A DNA stretch of 33,130 bases from contig JAJZQN010000045.1 in assembly GCA_021847605.1 (NCBI GenBank), forward strand, positions 1 through 33,130. The letters run 5' to 3'. Position numbers and translations under genes: made by a program. The stretch comes from Pseudomonadota bacterium (GTDB lineage Bacteria; Pseudomonadota; Alphaproteobacteria; Sphingomonadales; Sphingomonadaceae). The notes under the pieces are model-generated. The model did no database searches. It saw only the letters and a list, made by a program, of their open reading frames with translations, and was not told the DNA's origin. How positions within the stretch are numbered: position 1 is the stretch's first letter; the number at the start of each line of letters is the position of its first letter. Positions 15,235 through 24,781 of the stretch are shown here, in pieces.

Positions 15235-15377
15235 CTTGCTTCTCCTTGTCTACCCAATATGCAAAACAGACGGCCAAGATGTGCAAATCGTTCCGGCACG
15301 AACAGGGGGTGAACGGCGAGTCGTGGGATTCGAGGGACGGCGGGTCGGTTCCCATCGACTCGTCCGATGAGAGAAAC

Positions 15378-15426
15378 GACCCGCCGCCGGGCAAAAATGT
15401 GCAGTTGCACAATGAAGGGGCGGGTC
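15378..15426. repeat. Nested inverted repeats between DUF4168 and the M13 peptidase gene
   Basis: GACCCGCC (15378-15385) and GGCGGGTC (15419-15426) form an outer inverted repeat. Inside it lies the palindrome TGTGCAGTTGCACA (15398-15411). The pair sits 23 bases past the M13 stop codon, so it may act as a transcript end for the peptidase gene, though no T run follows. The small palindrome could also be a protein-binding site for the downstream gene. Apart from this, 15235-15448 shows no gene. Confidence 0.4.
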
Positions 15427-15448
15427 GGATCAGGCCCGCGCTCCTTTT

Positions 15449-17503
15449 TTACCAGATCTTCACCCGATCTTCGGGCTTCAGATAGATTTTGCCGCCCGGT
15501 GCGGGCTTGAACGCATCATACCATGCGTCGAAATTGCGCACGATGTCGGCGCGATATTGCGACGGTGCATGGGGATCGGTGACAAGGCGCTGACGCAGAT
15601 TGGCTTCGCGATAGTTGCGGCGCCATACCTGTGCCCAGCCCAGGAAGAAGCGTTCGTCGCCGGTCAGGCCATCGATCACCGGGGCAGGTTTGCCGCCCAG
15701 TGAGGCATGATAAGCGTCGAGCGCGACCGCCAGGCCGCCCAGATCGCCGATATTCTCGCCCATGGTGAAGGCGCCTTTCACATGCGCGCCGGGGAAGGGT
15801 TCATAGGCGTCATATTGCGCGCCCAGCTTGGCCGTCAGCGCCTTGAAATTGGCGACGTCCTGATCGGTCCACCATTGGTTGAGCTTGCCAGTTTCATCAT
15901 ATTTCGCGCCCTGATCGTCGAAATGATGGCTGAGTTCATGGCCGATCACCGCGCCGATACCGCCATAATTGACCGCCGGATCGGCGTTGGGATCAAAGAA
16001 GGGCGGTTGCAGGATGGCGGCGGGGAAGACGATTTCCACCATGCCGAAATTGGCATAGGCGTTGATCTCCATTGGGGTCATGCCCCATTCCCAGCGATAG
16101 ATGGGCTTGCCGAGCTTGCCGACATTATAGTCGAAATCAAACGCGCTCGACCGCATGGCATTGCCCAGCAGGTCGCCCGACTTGATGGTGAGGCCGGTAT
16201 AATCGCGCCATTTGTCGGGATAGCCGATCTTGGGCGTGAAGGCGGCCAGTTTCTTGTGGGCGCGGGCCTTGGCCGTGTCGCTCATCCAGGGCAGGGCGTC
16301 GATACGGCGGCCCATGGCAGCCAGCACATTCTTGACGAGGACGTCCATCGCCGCCTTGGTCGCGGGCGGGAAATATTGGGCGACATAGACTTTGCCCACT
16401 TCCTCACCCAGCGATTCCTTGAGGAAGGTGACGCCGCGCTTCCACCGTTCCTCGCGTTCCGGCGTGCCCGACAGGGTGGTGCCGTAGAAAGTGAAGTCGG
16501 CGTTGGCGATGGTGTCGGGCAGATAGTCGGCATATTGATGCAGGCTGGCCAGCAGCAGGCCGTCCTTCAGCACGCCGACCGGGGTCTTGGCGATCAGCGC
16601 CGCTTCGCCGGTGATGGCGCTTGGCTGAGCGATCAGCAGTTCGGCGGGCTTTAGCTTGTTGGCGGCGAAGTATGTCGCAAAGTCGAAACCGGGCGCTGCC
16701 TTTTGCAGGTCCGCCAGCGTCATCTTGTTATAGGTCTTGTCCGCGTCGCGACTGTCGACCTGGGTCCAGTGGACCTTGGCGATTTCCGTTTCGAACGCCA
16801 TCAGGGCGGCGGCGCGGGCCTTGGCATTGGTTTCACCGGCCAGTGTCAGCATCTTTTCCAGATGCGCGACATAGGCGGTGCGGATCGCCGCCATCTTGTC
16901 CGACGTATCGAGATAATAGTCGCGATCGGGGAGGCCCAGACCGCCCTGCATCATCGAGAGTATATAGGTTTCGGGATCCTTGTCATCCTGTCCCACATAG
17001 AAGCGGAACGGGCCGCGCACGCCGGCGCGGGCCGCCTTGCCGGACAGGGTGGCATAAGATTTGAGATCCTTGACCGCAGCGATTTCCGCCAGCCATGGCT
17101 TGATCAGGGCCAGACCCTTCGCCTCGACGGCGGCGGCGTCCATATAGCTTGCATAGGCGGCGCCGATCTTGCTGGCGGGGTCGGCCTTCGCCTTTTCAAG
17201 GATGTCGCGGGTGCGGGTGCGCGACAGGTCGTCGAGCGTGTTGAACGCGCCATAGTTAGACTTGTCGGCCGGGATCGGCGTGTTCTTCAGCCAGGTGCCG
17301 TTGGCATATTCATAGAAATCGTCGCCGGGCTTGACCGATGTGTCCATGCCGGCGGCGTCGAAGCCATAGCTGCCATAGGTGGGCTTGCCCGGCGCGGTCG
17401 CGGCGGGGGCTGCGGTCTGGTCGGCGGCCTGATCGGCATGGGCCATGGTGGCCATGAGGACCAGCGCGGTCGCGGCGGCCCCCTTCAAAAGCGTTTTCAT
17501 CAA
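15449..17503 (-). CDS. M13-family zinc metallopeptidase (neprilysin/PepO-like), secreted
   Basis: A 684-residue exported peptidase. Residues 1-23 form a Sec signal peptide ending around ATMAHA. The N-terminal M13 domain (about 55-430) starts GDDFYEYANGTW. The catalytic domain holds the substrate-positioning motif INAYANF, the zinc motif HELSH at 522-526 and the third ligand E583 in ENIGDLGG, with D587 following. The C-terminal end VKIW fits the family pattern. It should cleave oligopeptides in the periplasm. A second ATG one codon later is an equally good start. It lies 74 bases after bioD on the same strand; its expression may be linked to the bio genes, but no terminator or promoter decides this. 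Confidence 0.95.
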   Translation of the reverse strand: MMKTLLKGAAATALVLMATMAHADQAADQTAAPAATAPGKPTYGSYGFDAAGMDTSVKPGDDFYEYANGTWLKNTPIPADKSNYGAFNTLDDLSRTRTRDILEKAKADPASKIGAAYASYMDAAAVEAKGLALIKPWLAEIAAVKDLKSYATLSGKAARAGVRGPFRFYVGQDDKDPETYILSMMQGGLGLPDRDYYLDTSDKMAAIRTAYVAHLEKMLTLAGETNAKARAAALMAFETEIAKVHWTQVDSRDADKTYNKMTLADLQKAAPGFDFATYFAANKLKPAELLIAQPSAITGEAALIAKTPVGVLKDGLLLASLHQYADYLPDTIANADFTFYGTTLSGTPEREERWKRGVTFLKESLGEEVGKVYVAQYFPPATKAAMDVLVKNVLAAMGRRIDALPWMSDTAKARAHKKLAAFTPKIGYPDKWRDYTGLTIKSGDLLGNAMRSSAFDFDYNVGKLGKPIYRWEWGMTPMEINAYANFGMVEIVFPAAILQPPFFDPNADPAVNYGGIGAVIGHELSHHFDDQGAKYDETGKLNQWWTDQDVANFKALTAKLGAQYDAYEPFPGAHVKGAFTMGENIGDLGGLAVALDAYHASLGGKPAPVIDGLTGDERFFLGWAQVWRRNYREANLRQRLVTDPHAPSQYRADIVRNFDAWYDAFKPAPGGKIYLKPEDRVKIW

Positions 17504-17577
17504 AGCGTCCCTTGCTTTTCTGTGAGCGCGGGACTGAACGCCCCTGCGCAGGGGATGTCCATGTCGTTGGTCGAAAA

Positions 17578-18210
17578 TTATCCGCCGTTGAAAGGATCGG
17601 AAAGGCGGATATGCGCGGCGAAGGCGGCGGCAAGGCTGGCGGGATCGAGCGGATCGACCAGCGGCAGGCGACCGAGGCTGGGAACGCCGGCAAAGTGCGG
17701 GATGATCCGCTCATTCTCCTCATGGGGATGACCCACGAAGGCGATGCCGGCGATCGGAATATTGCGCGCGCGCAGCGCCTCTATGCTGAGCAGGCTATGG
17801 TTGATGGTGCCCAGTTCCGTGCGGGCGCACAGGATGACCGGCTGGTCCCAATGGGCGAAGAGGTCGATCATCAGCAACGTCTCGCTGATCGGCACCATCA
17901 GGCCACCGGCCCCTTCGACCACCAGCGGCCCGTCGACCTGCGGCAGGGACAGGCGATCGAGGCTGATCTCCACCTCGTCGATCCGCGCGGCCAGATGCGG
18001 GGAGGCGGGGGTTGCGAGGCGATAGGCCTCGGGCAGGATGCGGTCGGCGGGCAGGCCGGAGAGAAGGGCGACGCTTTCCTTGTCCCCCTCCGGCTCTACG
18101 CCCGCCTGAATCGGTTTCCAGTAATGGGCGCCTAGTGCGCCCGCGAGGCCAGCGGAAAAGACGGTCTTGCCAATGCCGGTATCGGTGCCGGTGACGACGA
18201 AGATGCTCAT
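17578..18210 (-). CDS. bioD: ATP-dependent dethiobiotin synthetase
   Basis: A 210-residue P-loop enzyme that closes the ureido ring of dethiobiotin from 7,8-diaminononanoate, CO2 and ATP. The P-loop GTDTGIGKT (8-16) starts the protein; KPIQAG (32-37) and VEGAGGLMVPI (about 98-108) are the substrate-binding and Walker-B-like regions. Its ATG overlaps the bioF stop codon as ATGA, so bioF and bioD are translationally coupled. The next step, bioB, is not in the window. Confidence 0.96.
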   Translation of the reverse strand: MSIFVVTGTDTGIGKTVFSAGLAGALGAHYWKPIQAGVEPEGDKESVALLSGLPADRILPEAYRLATPASPHLAARIDEVEISLDRLSLPQVDGPLVVEGAGGLMVPISETLLMIDLFAHWDQPVILCARTELGTINHSLLSIEALRARNIPIAGIAFVGHPHEENERIIPHFAGVPSLGRLPLVDPLDPASLAAAFAAHIRLSDPFNGG

Positions 18211-19331
18211 TTCACCAGCCCCCGCAACAGATCCCCCAGCGCCAGCACATCGGCCCGCCCGACATTGAGGGTCAGTGATATGCGCAGGCGGCTGGTGCCG
18301 GCGGGGACGGTGGGCGGACGGATACCGCGCACGTCGAAACCGGCCCTTTGCAGTTCCACCGCGACGGCCATGGTGCGGCTGTCTTCATTGAGGATGATGG
18401 GGATGATCTGGCTACGCGGGCTGGGCAGGCCGAGCGGCGCGCAAATGGCCTCCGCCGCATCCTGACGCAGGGTGATGAGCCGGTCACGGCGATTGTCGCC
18501 AGTCTCGATACGGTCGAGCGCAGCGGAGGCGGCGACCGCCATCAGAGGCGAAGGGGCGGTGGAAAAGATGAAGGGGCGGGCGCGGTTCACCAGATAGTCG
18601 ATATGGATGCGCGGCGCGCAGACGAGCGCGCCCTCCACACCCATCGCCTTGCCACAGGTGTGCAAAGTGATGACATTGTGCAGCCCGTCGAGGCCCGCCG
18701 ACAGGCCGCGCCCGGCGGGACCGAAGACGCCCGTCCCGTGCGCCTCGTCCAGCAACAGCATGGCGTCATGCTTGGCCGCGAGTTTCGCAAGGTCCGACAG
18801 CGGCGCCATGTCGCCATCCATCGAATAGAGGGTTTCCACCGCGATCCAGATGCGGCCCTTGCCTCCCTCCGCGCGGAAGGCGGTGATGAGGTCGGCGAAG
18901 CTGTTAAGGTCGTTATGGCGGGCGAAGACGGCGCTGGCCTTGCTCATGCGGATGCCGTCATGGGCGCTGGCATGGATCAGTTCGTCTGCGACGATCAGGT
19001 CGCCGCGCTGTGGCAGGGCGGCGAACAGGGCGAGATTGGCGACATAGCCATTGGCGAAGAACAGTGCGCCCTGCGTGCGGAAGAAGTCGGCGGCCTTCGC
19101 CTCCAGCCCTTCATGTTCGGGCGCATTGCCGCGCAGCAGGCGCGATCCGCCCGACCCGACCGGAACGCCCCGGTCGATGGCGTCGGATACGGCACCCGCG
19201 ATGATCGGATCGCCCGCCAGACCCAGATAGTCATTGGAGGCGAAGTCGGCTCCGGCGCGGGGCAGAAGATGGCGCAGGCGTCCGCGCGACTCCAGCGCGG
19301 CAAGCTGTGAGCGGAAGGGTTCGGCGGTCAT
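18207..19331 (-). CDS. bioF: 8-amino-7-oxononanoate synthase
   Basis: A 374-residue alpha-oxoamine synthase that condenses pimeloyl-thioester with alanine, the first ring-forming step of biotin synthesis. Marks are FASNDYLGLA (30-39), GSGGSRLLRGN, the PLP-contact motif DEAHGTG (195-201) and the Schiff-base lysine K228 in TCGKAMGVEG. I chose the ATG at 19331 because the family usually begins close to this point; the frame also runs 12 residues further to 19367. It is followed by bioD with a four-base overlap. The upstream gap to the restriction enzyme gene is AT-rich. Confidence 0.96.
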   Translation of the reverse strand: MTAEPFRSQLAALESRGRLRHLLPRAGADFASNDYLGLAGDPIIAGAVSDAIDRGVPVGSGGSRLLRGNAPEHEGLEAKAADFFRTQGALFFANGYVANLALFAALPQRGDLIVADELIHASAHDGIRMSKASAVFARHNDLNSFADLITAFRAEGGKGRIWIAVETLYSMDGDMAPLSDLAKLAAKHDAMLLLDEAHGTGVFGPAGRGLSAGLDGLHNVITLHTCGKAMGVEGALVCAPRIHIDYLVNRARPFIFSTAPSPLMAVAASAALDRIETGDNRRDRLITLRQDAAEAICAPLGLPSPRSQIIPIILNEDSRTMAVAVELQRAGFDVRGIRPPTVPAGTSRLRISLTLNVGRADVLALGDLLRGLVK

Positions 19332-19373
19332 GGCGCGGGCTATAGAAGCGGGCGAATGTAGGAGCAAGCGCGC

Positions 19374-19504
19374 TTAGATTCCCATATTTCCCGGCGATTT
19401 TGAAATAAAGGATCGTTTGTCGGTAATTTTATTATTCGCATAGCTGTGTCTGGAGAGTTGAGCTTTTGCCCGGGTCAACTCGCCATCATGGGCTTTGGTT
19501 GCCA
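19374..19504 (-). CDS. Possible 43-residue ORF in the AT-rich gap between the restriction enzyme and bioF
   Basis: An ATG at 19504 opens a frame of 43 codons to TAA at 19374, starting MATKAHDGELTRAKAQL and ending SFISKSPGNMGI. The product is basic, hydrophilic and recognisable as nothing known. Base composition is lower in GC than the flanking genes, like the rest of 19332-19536. No clear ribosome binding site is seen. It could be a small gene that came with the restriction enzyme, or chance. Confidence 0.25.
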
Positions 19505-19536
19505 TGTAGGACAGGCATTCCGGCTGGCAGGAGGCC

Positions 19537-22284
19537 CTATTCCACCATGCGCTGATACAGGGTGAAGAGATGCTCCACCCGTTCCCGGTCGGAGCCAAAG
19601 GGCGCGCGGCGATAGAGCCGGTCGATGGCCAGATCGAGGTCGCGATGGGCGCGGCGCAGTTCGGCGGGCATGGTGTCGGGATCATAAAGATCGGCCAGCG
19701 TCGCGCCCGCATTGCGCGGCAGAGCGCGGGCGTCGAGGACGGCCTGCGCCAGTTGCTCGATCTGGCGATGCTGGGCGTCGGCGGCTTCGGGCCAGGGGAA
19801 TGTGTTGTACACGACGCCGACCGAATACATATAGTCGCTCTTCATCCGGCCAGTGATCTGCCGCATCCATGCCATGTGCATGCGGCTGGTGAGGATAGCG
19901 AAATGCCAATGTGTCGCGTCGATAAGCAGGCGGAGTTTTTCGCTGGGGATGGCGGGCGGTTCAAGCCAGCCGATAGGCACATAATCGCGACGTTCGGATG
20001 AAACTTGAGGGACAGCCAGAAAAGGGCGTTCAGGGATGACGGATATGCCGAACCGTTCCGGCGCTTCGGCCGCCCGCTGCGTTGTCCTGCGCGGGCTTTT
20101 TTCGCGCCATTCCCGAACAGCCCTGATTTTTTGGAGGACGTGGGGCATGGCCCTAAGTTGAGTAGGTGACGCGAGGGCGGGCGCCAATATCCATCGGCTG
20201 CCTCCATTGATGAATTCCTCGGCGCCGACATAGGGATGGATGATAGTCTGAGCCCGCGGTTCCTGCGTCAGAAAATCGGTGCGGGTTTCGTCATCGAATT
20301 TGTACAGATTGCCGTCGATAGGCTGGGTTCCGGTAATCAGGCGCGGCGCGCCGTTGATCGGCCGACCTTCTTCCCGCACGACCAGATGCCGGTCAGCGCT
20401 GCCGGGATCGAACAGATAGGCCGAAATGGCCCCATGCCGGCTCTCTATCGGCTCACCGCGCGGGTCGGCATAGCTGAACAGGCGTTTCTGGGCGGGCTGG
20501 CGGTCGCGTTGGCACAGGCCGATGATCACGCAATGCACCGCCGCCCGGCCGGGCCAGACGAAGGGGCGATGGGCGAAGGCGATTTCCATGCCTTCGCGGA
20601 ACAGGATGGGCCATAGCTGCGCGACCTGTTCGCCCTGCACGATGCTGTTGGTCGAGACGAAGGCGATGCGGCCCTGCGCGCCTTCTCCGCCCGCGACATA
20701 GCGCGCCGCAGTGATGAACCATGCCGCAACATAATCGAGCGTGCCGCCGCTGCCGGGCAAAGCGGCGATGCGGCGTATCTGCGCCCGTTGCCGTTCGGTC
20801 TGGAATTTCGCGCCGACGAAGGGGGGGTTGCCAAAGACATAGCTGCATGTCGCCGCCGGGACGATGGCGTTCCAGTCCACCTCCAGCGCGTCGGCATGAT
20901 GGATGCCGGGTGCCTTGACCAGCGGAATGCGGGCATAATGCTGGCCGAAATCCTCGGCCAGCCGGGTGTTGGCGATATGATCGGTCATCCACAGCGCGAC
21001 CTGTGCGATCATGGCGGGAAACTCATCCACCTCTATGCCGTGGAAGCGGTCGACATCGAGGCGGGAGAGCAGCGCCACATCCATCACCAGTTCGACCCGG
21101 CCGTCGACGGTCAGCAATTCCTTGAGCAGTTCGCGTTCCAGTTCGCGCAATTCGCGATAGGCGACCACCAGAAAATTGCCCGCGCCGCACGCCGGGTCGA
21201 GGAAGCGCATGGCGCCCATCCGCTCATGCAAGGCGCGCAGCGCCCGGTCGCGGCCGGAGCGCAGCGCCCTTGCCCGTTCGAATTCGGCCCGCAATTCGTC
21301 GAGGAACAGCGGTTCGATGACCTTCAATATCGCCTGTTCCGGGGTGTAATGCGCGCCCTGCCGCCGGCGCGTCACCGTGTCGATCACGCTTTCGAACAGC
21401 GATCCGAAAATGGCAGGGGATACGTCGCCCCAGTTGAACAGGCTGGCGTCCAGCAGCATCGTCCGCATCGCTCCGTCAAACGCGGGCATGGCAATGCGTT
21501 CGCGGAATAGTTCGCCGTTGATATAGGGAAAGTCGGCGAGGTCGGCGTCGAGACTCTGCTGCCGCCGGTCGAGCGGGGTGTCGAGCGTCTGGAACAGTTC
21601 GCCCAGCCACCGGCCAAGGTCGCGCCCGTCCGGGCTGGTGCGCCGTTCGAGGAAGGAGAGGAATTGATCCTTGCGCTCAAAAATGCCGGTGTCGTCGGCG
21701 AAGAGGATGAAGAGCAGGCGGACGAGCAGCCGTTCCAGATCATGGCCGGTATAGCCATCGGCCGCGAGCGCATTGTGCAGCCGGCCCATCAGTTCCGACG
21801 CCTTGCGGTTGACCGGCGACTGGTTGCGGAACAGGCGAGGCTGAACACCGAGGATGAAGCCGAACGCCTCCACATGCCGTTTGAGGTCGGTCAGGGGAAA
21901 GCGCCATTGCTGGCGGGTTTCGAGATCCAGCAGCTCGAAGCGCTGGAAGTCGCATACCATCATGTGGCGGGGCCGCTGATTTTCGGGCAGCCAGCCATAA
22001 TAATCGAGTGCCTGCGCCATGGCACGGTCGAGGTCACGGCCGATGCTTTTCTGTTCGACGATCAGCGTGCCGGGCCAGAATAGGTCGATGAAGCCGCCGG
22101 TCCGCCCCGGATCGAGCGAACGGACCCGCTGTTCATACACCGCCACATCCTTGCGCGGCACGCCGAAGATGCGGAAAAATTCGTCGTAGAAACTGTGGGT
22201 CTGACCCTTTTCATAACCCTTGCCGCGCCATTCCTCGGCGAAATGGGCGGCGTTCGCGCGGATTTCCGGCCAGCTCAGACGCAT
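19537..22284 (-). CDS. MmeI-like type IIL restriction-modification enzyme
   Basis: A single 915-residue protein with all parts of the MmeI family. The N-terminal nuclease domain has D67-x9-E77-x-K79 within DLFWPGTLIVEQKS, the PD-(D/E)xK site, with the same spacing as in MmeI. A helical spacer (about 160-310) leads to the gamma-type adenine methyltransferase with motif I DPACGAGNF (363-371) and motif IV NPPF (486-489). The target-recognition region is about 620-840 and a helical tail ends the protein. Such enzymes methylate one strand and cut about 20 bases from an asymmetric site; no separate methylase or specificity gene is needed. All catalytic residues are intact. It lies between core genes (hppA and bioF). 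A palindrome covers its ribosome binding site. Confidence 0.93.
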   Translation of the reverse strand: MRLSWPEIRANAAHFAEEWRGKGYEKGQTHSFYDEFFRIFGVPRKDVAVYEQRVRSLDPGRTGGFIDLFWPGTLIVEQKSIGRDLDRAMAQALDYYGWLPENQRPRHMMVCDFQRFELLDLETRQQWRFPLTDLKRHVEAFGFILGVQPRLFRNQSPVNRKASELMGRLHNALAADGYTGHDLERLLVRLLFILFADDTGIFERKDQFLSFLERRTSPDGRDLGRWLGELFQTLDTPLDRRQQSLDADLADFPYINGELFRERIAMPAFDGAMRTMLLDASLFNWGDVSPAIFGSLFESVIDTVTRRRQGAHYTPEQAILKVIEPLFLDELRAEFERARALRSGRDRALRALHERMGAMRFLDPACGAGNFLVVAYRELRELERELLKELLTVDGRVELVMDVALLSRLDVDRFHGIEVDEFPAMIAQVALWMTDHIANTRLAEDFGQHYARIPLVKAPGIHHADALEVDWNAIVPAATCSYVFGNPPFVGAKFQTERQRAQIRRIAALPGSGGTLDYVAAWFITAARYVAGGEGAQGRIAFVSTNSIVQGEQVAQLWPILFREGMEIAFAHRPFVWPGRAAVHCVIIGLCQRDRQPAQKRLFSYADPRGEPIESRHGAISAYLFDPGSADRHLVVREEGRPINGAPRLITGTQPIDGNLYKFDDETRTDFLTQEPRAQTIIHPYVGAEEFINGGSRWILAPALASPTQLRAMPHVLQKIRAVREWREKSPRRTTQRAAEAPERFGISVIPERPFLAVPQVSSERRDYVPIGWLEPPAIPSEKLRLLIDATHWHFAILTSRMHMAWMRQITGRMKSDYMYSVGVVYNTFPWPEAADAQHRQIEQLAQAVLDARALPRNAGATLADLYDPDTMPAELRRAHRDLDLAIDRLYRRAPFGSDRERVEHLFTLYQRMVE

Positions 22285-22291
22285 GATGATC

Positions 22292-22310
22292 TCCCCCGAT
22301 GATCGGGGGA
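22292..22310 (-). promoter_or_regulatory. Palindrome overlapping the ribosome binding site of the restriction enzyme
   Basis: TCCCCCGAT and ATCGGGGGA are separated by a single base, eight bases upstream of the ATG. The Shine-Dalgarno GGGGGAG of the gene is the 3' arm of this palindrome in the transcript. It could form a hairpin that hides the ribosome binding site, or be an operator for a control protein. The sequence is seen; the role is inferred. Confidence 0.5.
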
Positions 22311-22387
22311 TGGGCTGGGGCCGGAAGGGTCAGAGCGCCAAGAAGAACATGATCCGAAGTGACGCGATCGGCGGAGACGCGATGAAA

Positions 22388-22419
22388 AAATCCCGTCCGT
22401 TATGAACCGGACGGGATTT
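22388..22419 (-). terminator. Rho-independent terminator of hppA
   Basis: A 12-bp perfect stem (AAATCCCGTCCG with CGGACGGGATTT) with an eight-base loop starts 21 bases past the hppA stop codon. On the minus strand the stem is followed by TTTTTT. It separates hppA from the restriction enzyme gene. Confidence 0.9.
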
Positions 22420-22439
22420 AATCGTCACAGTTCGGGATT

Positions 22440-24563
22440 TTACCCCCCATGCGCCAATGCGGCGAGCAGCAATAGGGCGACAATATTGGTAATCTTGATC
22501 ATCGGATTGACGGCCGGGCCGGCGGTGTCCTTGTACGGATCGCCCACCGTATCGCCGGTGACGGCGGCCTTGTGTGCTTCGCTGCCCTTGCCGCCATGAT
22601 GGCCGTCCTCGATATATTTCTTGGCATTGTCCCATGCGCCGCCGCCCGATGTCATCGACAGGGCAACGAACAGGCCGGAGACGATGACACCCAGCAGCAA
22701 CGCACCGAGCGCCGCGAAGCCATTGTCGGTGCCGGCGACGGCCGCGATCACGAAATAGACGATGATCGGGGCCAGCACCGGCAGCAGGCTGGGTATGATC
22801 ATTTCCTTGATCGCGGCGCGGGTGACGAGATCGACGGTGCGGGCATAGTCGGGGCGCGACGTCCCCTCCATGATGCCGGGGTTGGATGCGAACTGGTCGC
22901 GCACATCCTTCACCACGTCACCTGCTGCGCGGCCAACGGCAGTCATGCCCATCGCGCCGAACAGATAGGGCAGCAACGCGCCCAGCAGCAGGCCGACGAT
23001 GACATAGGGGTTGGACAGGCTGAAATCGACCGGCGCGACGAGGCCTAGCGCGCTGTTATAGAATTTCAGATCCTCGGTATAGGCGCCGAACAGGACGAGG
23101 GCGGCAAGGCCCGCGCTGCCGATGGCATAGCCCTTTGTCACCGCCTTGGTCGTGTTGCCCACCGCGTCGAGCGCGTCGGTCTTTTCCCGCACGCTGTCGT
23201 CGAGATGGCTCATTTCCGCGATGCCACCGGCATTGTCGGTGACAGGGCCATAGGCGTCGAGCGCGACCACCATCCCCGCCAGCGCCAGCATGGCCGTGGC
23301 GGCAAAGGCAATGCCGATAAGGCCCGCGAGCTTGAAGGCGACGATGATGCCGATAACGATGACGATGGTCGGCAGGGCGGTCGATTCCAGGCTGATGGCC
23401 AGCCCCTGAATGACGTTGGTGCCATGGCCGGTTTCCGACGCCTTGGCGATGGAGCGGACCGGGCGGTAATTGGTGCCGGTATAATATTCGGTGATGACCA
23501 CCAGCAGGCCGGTGACGCCAAGGCCGACCATCATCGACCAGAAGAGCGCCATGCCGGTATAGCCGCCCGCGCCCTCCAGATCGGTGCCGAAGGGCGTGTG
23601 CATGTCGCCCAGCACCTGCGCGCAGACATAATAGATGGCCGGGATGGACAGGATGGCCGTGGTCCAGAAGCCCTTGTAGAGCGCGCCCATGATCGACTGG
23701 CTGGCGCCAAGGCGGACCATGTAAGTGCCGATGATCGATGTGATGATGCATACGCCGCCCACGGCCAGCGGCAGAGCCATCAGCCGGAGCAGGAAGGCAT
23801 TGTCCACCCCCGTCACCAATAGCGCGGTCAGCACCATGGTCGCGCCCACGGTCACGACATAGGTTTCGAACAGGTCGGCGGCCATGCCGGCGCAATCGCC
23901 GACATTGTCGCCCACATTGTCGGCGATGACGGCGGGGTTGCGCGGGTCATCTTCCGGGATGCCGGCCTCTACCTTGCCCACCAGATCGGCGCCGACATCG
24001 GCCGCCTTGGTAAAGATGCCGCCGCCAAGGCGCGCGAAGATGGAGATGAGCGACGCGCCGAAGGCCAGCGCGACAAGGCTGTCGATGACGAGGCGGTCGT
24101 CGGGTGCATGGGCGGCCGGGCCGGTCAGATACCAGAAGAAGCAGCTGATCGCGAGCAGGGCGAGGCCCGCCACCAGCATGCCGGTGATGGCGCCCGCGCG
24201 AAAGGCGACGGTCAGGCCGCCCTGCAATGTGCCGCGTGCGGCTTCGGCGGTGCGGACGTTGGCGCGCACCGAAATATTCATGCCGATGAAGCCCGCCACG
24301 CCCGACAGGATCGCCCCGATCAGGAAGCCGACAGCGGATGTCAGCCCCAGAAAGAAGGCGACGAGGATGGCGACGACCACGCCGACGATGGCGATGGTGC
24401 CATATTGGCGGGCGAGATAGGCCTTCGCTCCTTCCTGAATGGCGCCGGCAATCGCCTGCATCCGGTCATTGCCGGCGGGGGCCGCCAATATCTGGCGACT
24501 GGTGAACAGGCCGTAGAGAACGGCCAGCAGGCCGCACCCTATCGCAATCTGGACAATATGCAT
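22440..24563 (-). CDS. hppA: Membrane-bound proton-translocating pyrophosphatase
   Basis: A 707-residue integral membrane pump that couples pyrophosphate hydrolysis to ion export, with about 16 membrane helices. The pyrophosphate site is seen in [13 protein letters not shown] (189-201) and in [22 protein letters not shown] (split here as DNVGDNVGD at 215-223), and near the C-terminus in [11 protein letters not shown]473 in [17 protein letters not shown] is the lysine that marks potassium-independent H+-pumping forms; potassium-dependent forms have alanine there. I start at the ATG at 24563, which follows GGGGGAGAGGAAC, a strong ribosome binding site. The open frame further upstream is unrelated. 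A terminator follows the gene. Confidence 0.96.
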   Translation of the reverse strand: MHIVQIAIGCGLLAVLYGLFTSRQILAAPAGNDRMQAIAGAIQEGAKAYLARQYGTIAIVGVVVAILVAFFLGLTSAVGFLIGAILSGVAGFIGMNISVRANVRTAEAARGTLQGGLTVAFRAGAITGMLVAGLALLAISCFFWYLTGPAAHAPDDRLVIDSLVALAFGASLISIFARLGGGIFTKAADVGADLVGKVEAGIPEDDPRNPAVIADNVGDNVGDCAGMAADLFETYVVTVGATMVLTALLVTGVDNAFLLRLMALPLAVGGVCIITSIIGTYMVRLGASQSIMGALYKGFWTTAILSIPAIYYVCAQVLGDMHTPFGTDLEGAGGYTGMALFWSMMVGLGVTGLLVVITEYYTGTNYRPVRSIAKASETGHGTNVIQGLAISLESTALPTIVIVIGIIVAFKLAGLIGIAFAATAMLALAGMVVALDAYGPVTDNAGGIAEMSHLDDSVREKTDALDAVGNTTKAVTKGYAIGSAGLAALVLFGAYTEDLKFYNSALGLVAPVDFSLSNPYVIVGLLLGALLPYLFGAMGMTAVGRAAGDVVKDVRDQFASNPGIMEGTSRPDYARTVDLVTRAAIKEMIIPSLLPVLAPIIVYFVIAAVAGTDNGFAALGALLLGVIVSGLFVALSMTSGGGAWDNAKKYIEDGHHGGKGSEAHKAAVTGDTVGDPYKDTAGPAVNPMIKITNIVALLLLAALAHGG

Positions 24564-24781
24564 GGATGTTCCTCTCCCCCTGTTATGGTTGCCATCGACC
24601 GTTCCGCAGGGAATGACGGACGGACGAAGGGCGCAGGGGCGGGCGTCCGGGCGGCGTGGGTCCGGCAACAGGCACCGCAACAATCAGCATCGGGGACAGG
24701 CGCATCATGCGATCCAACCGGCTGAACCAAAAGAGGAGAGGGAAGCTACAGCGCCGGTGCGTGACGTCAAGATGCTGTCGG

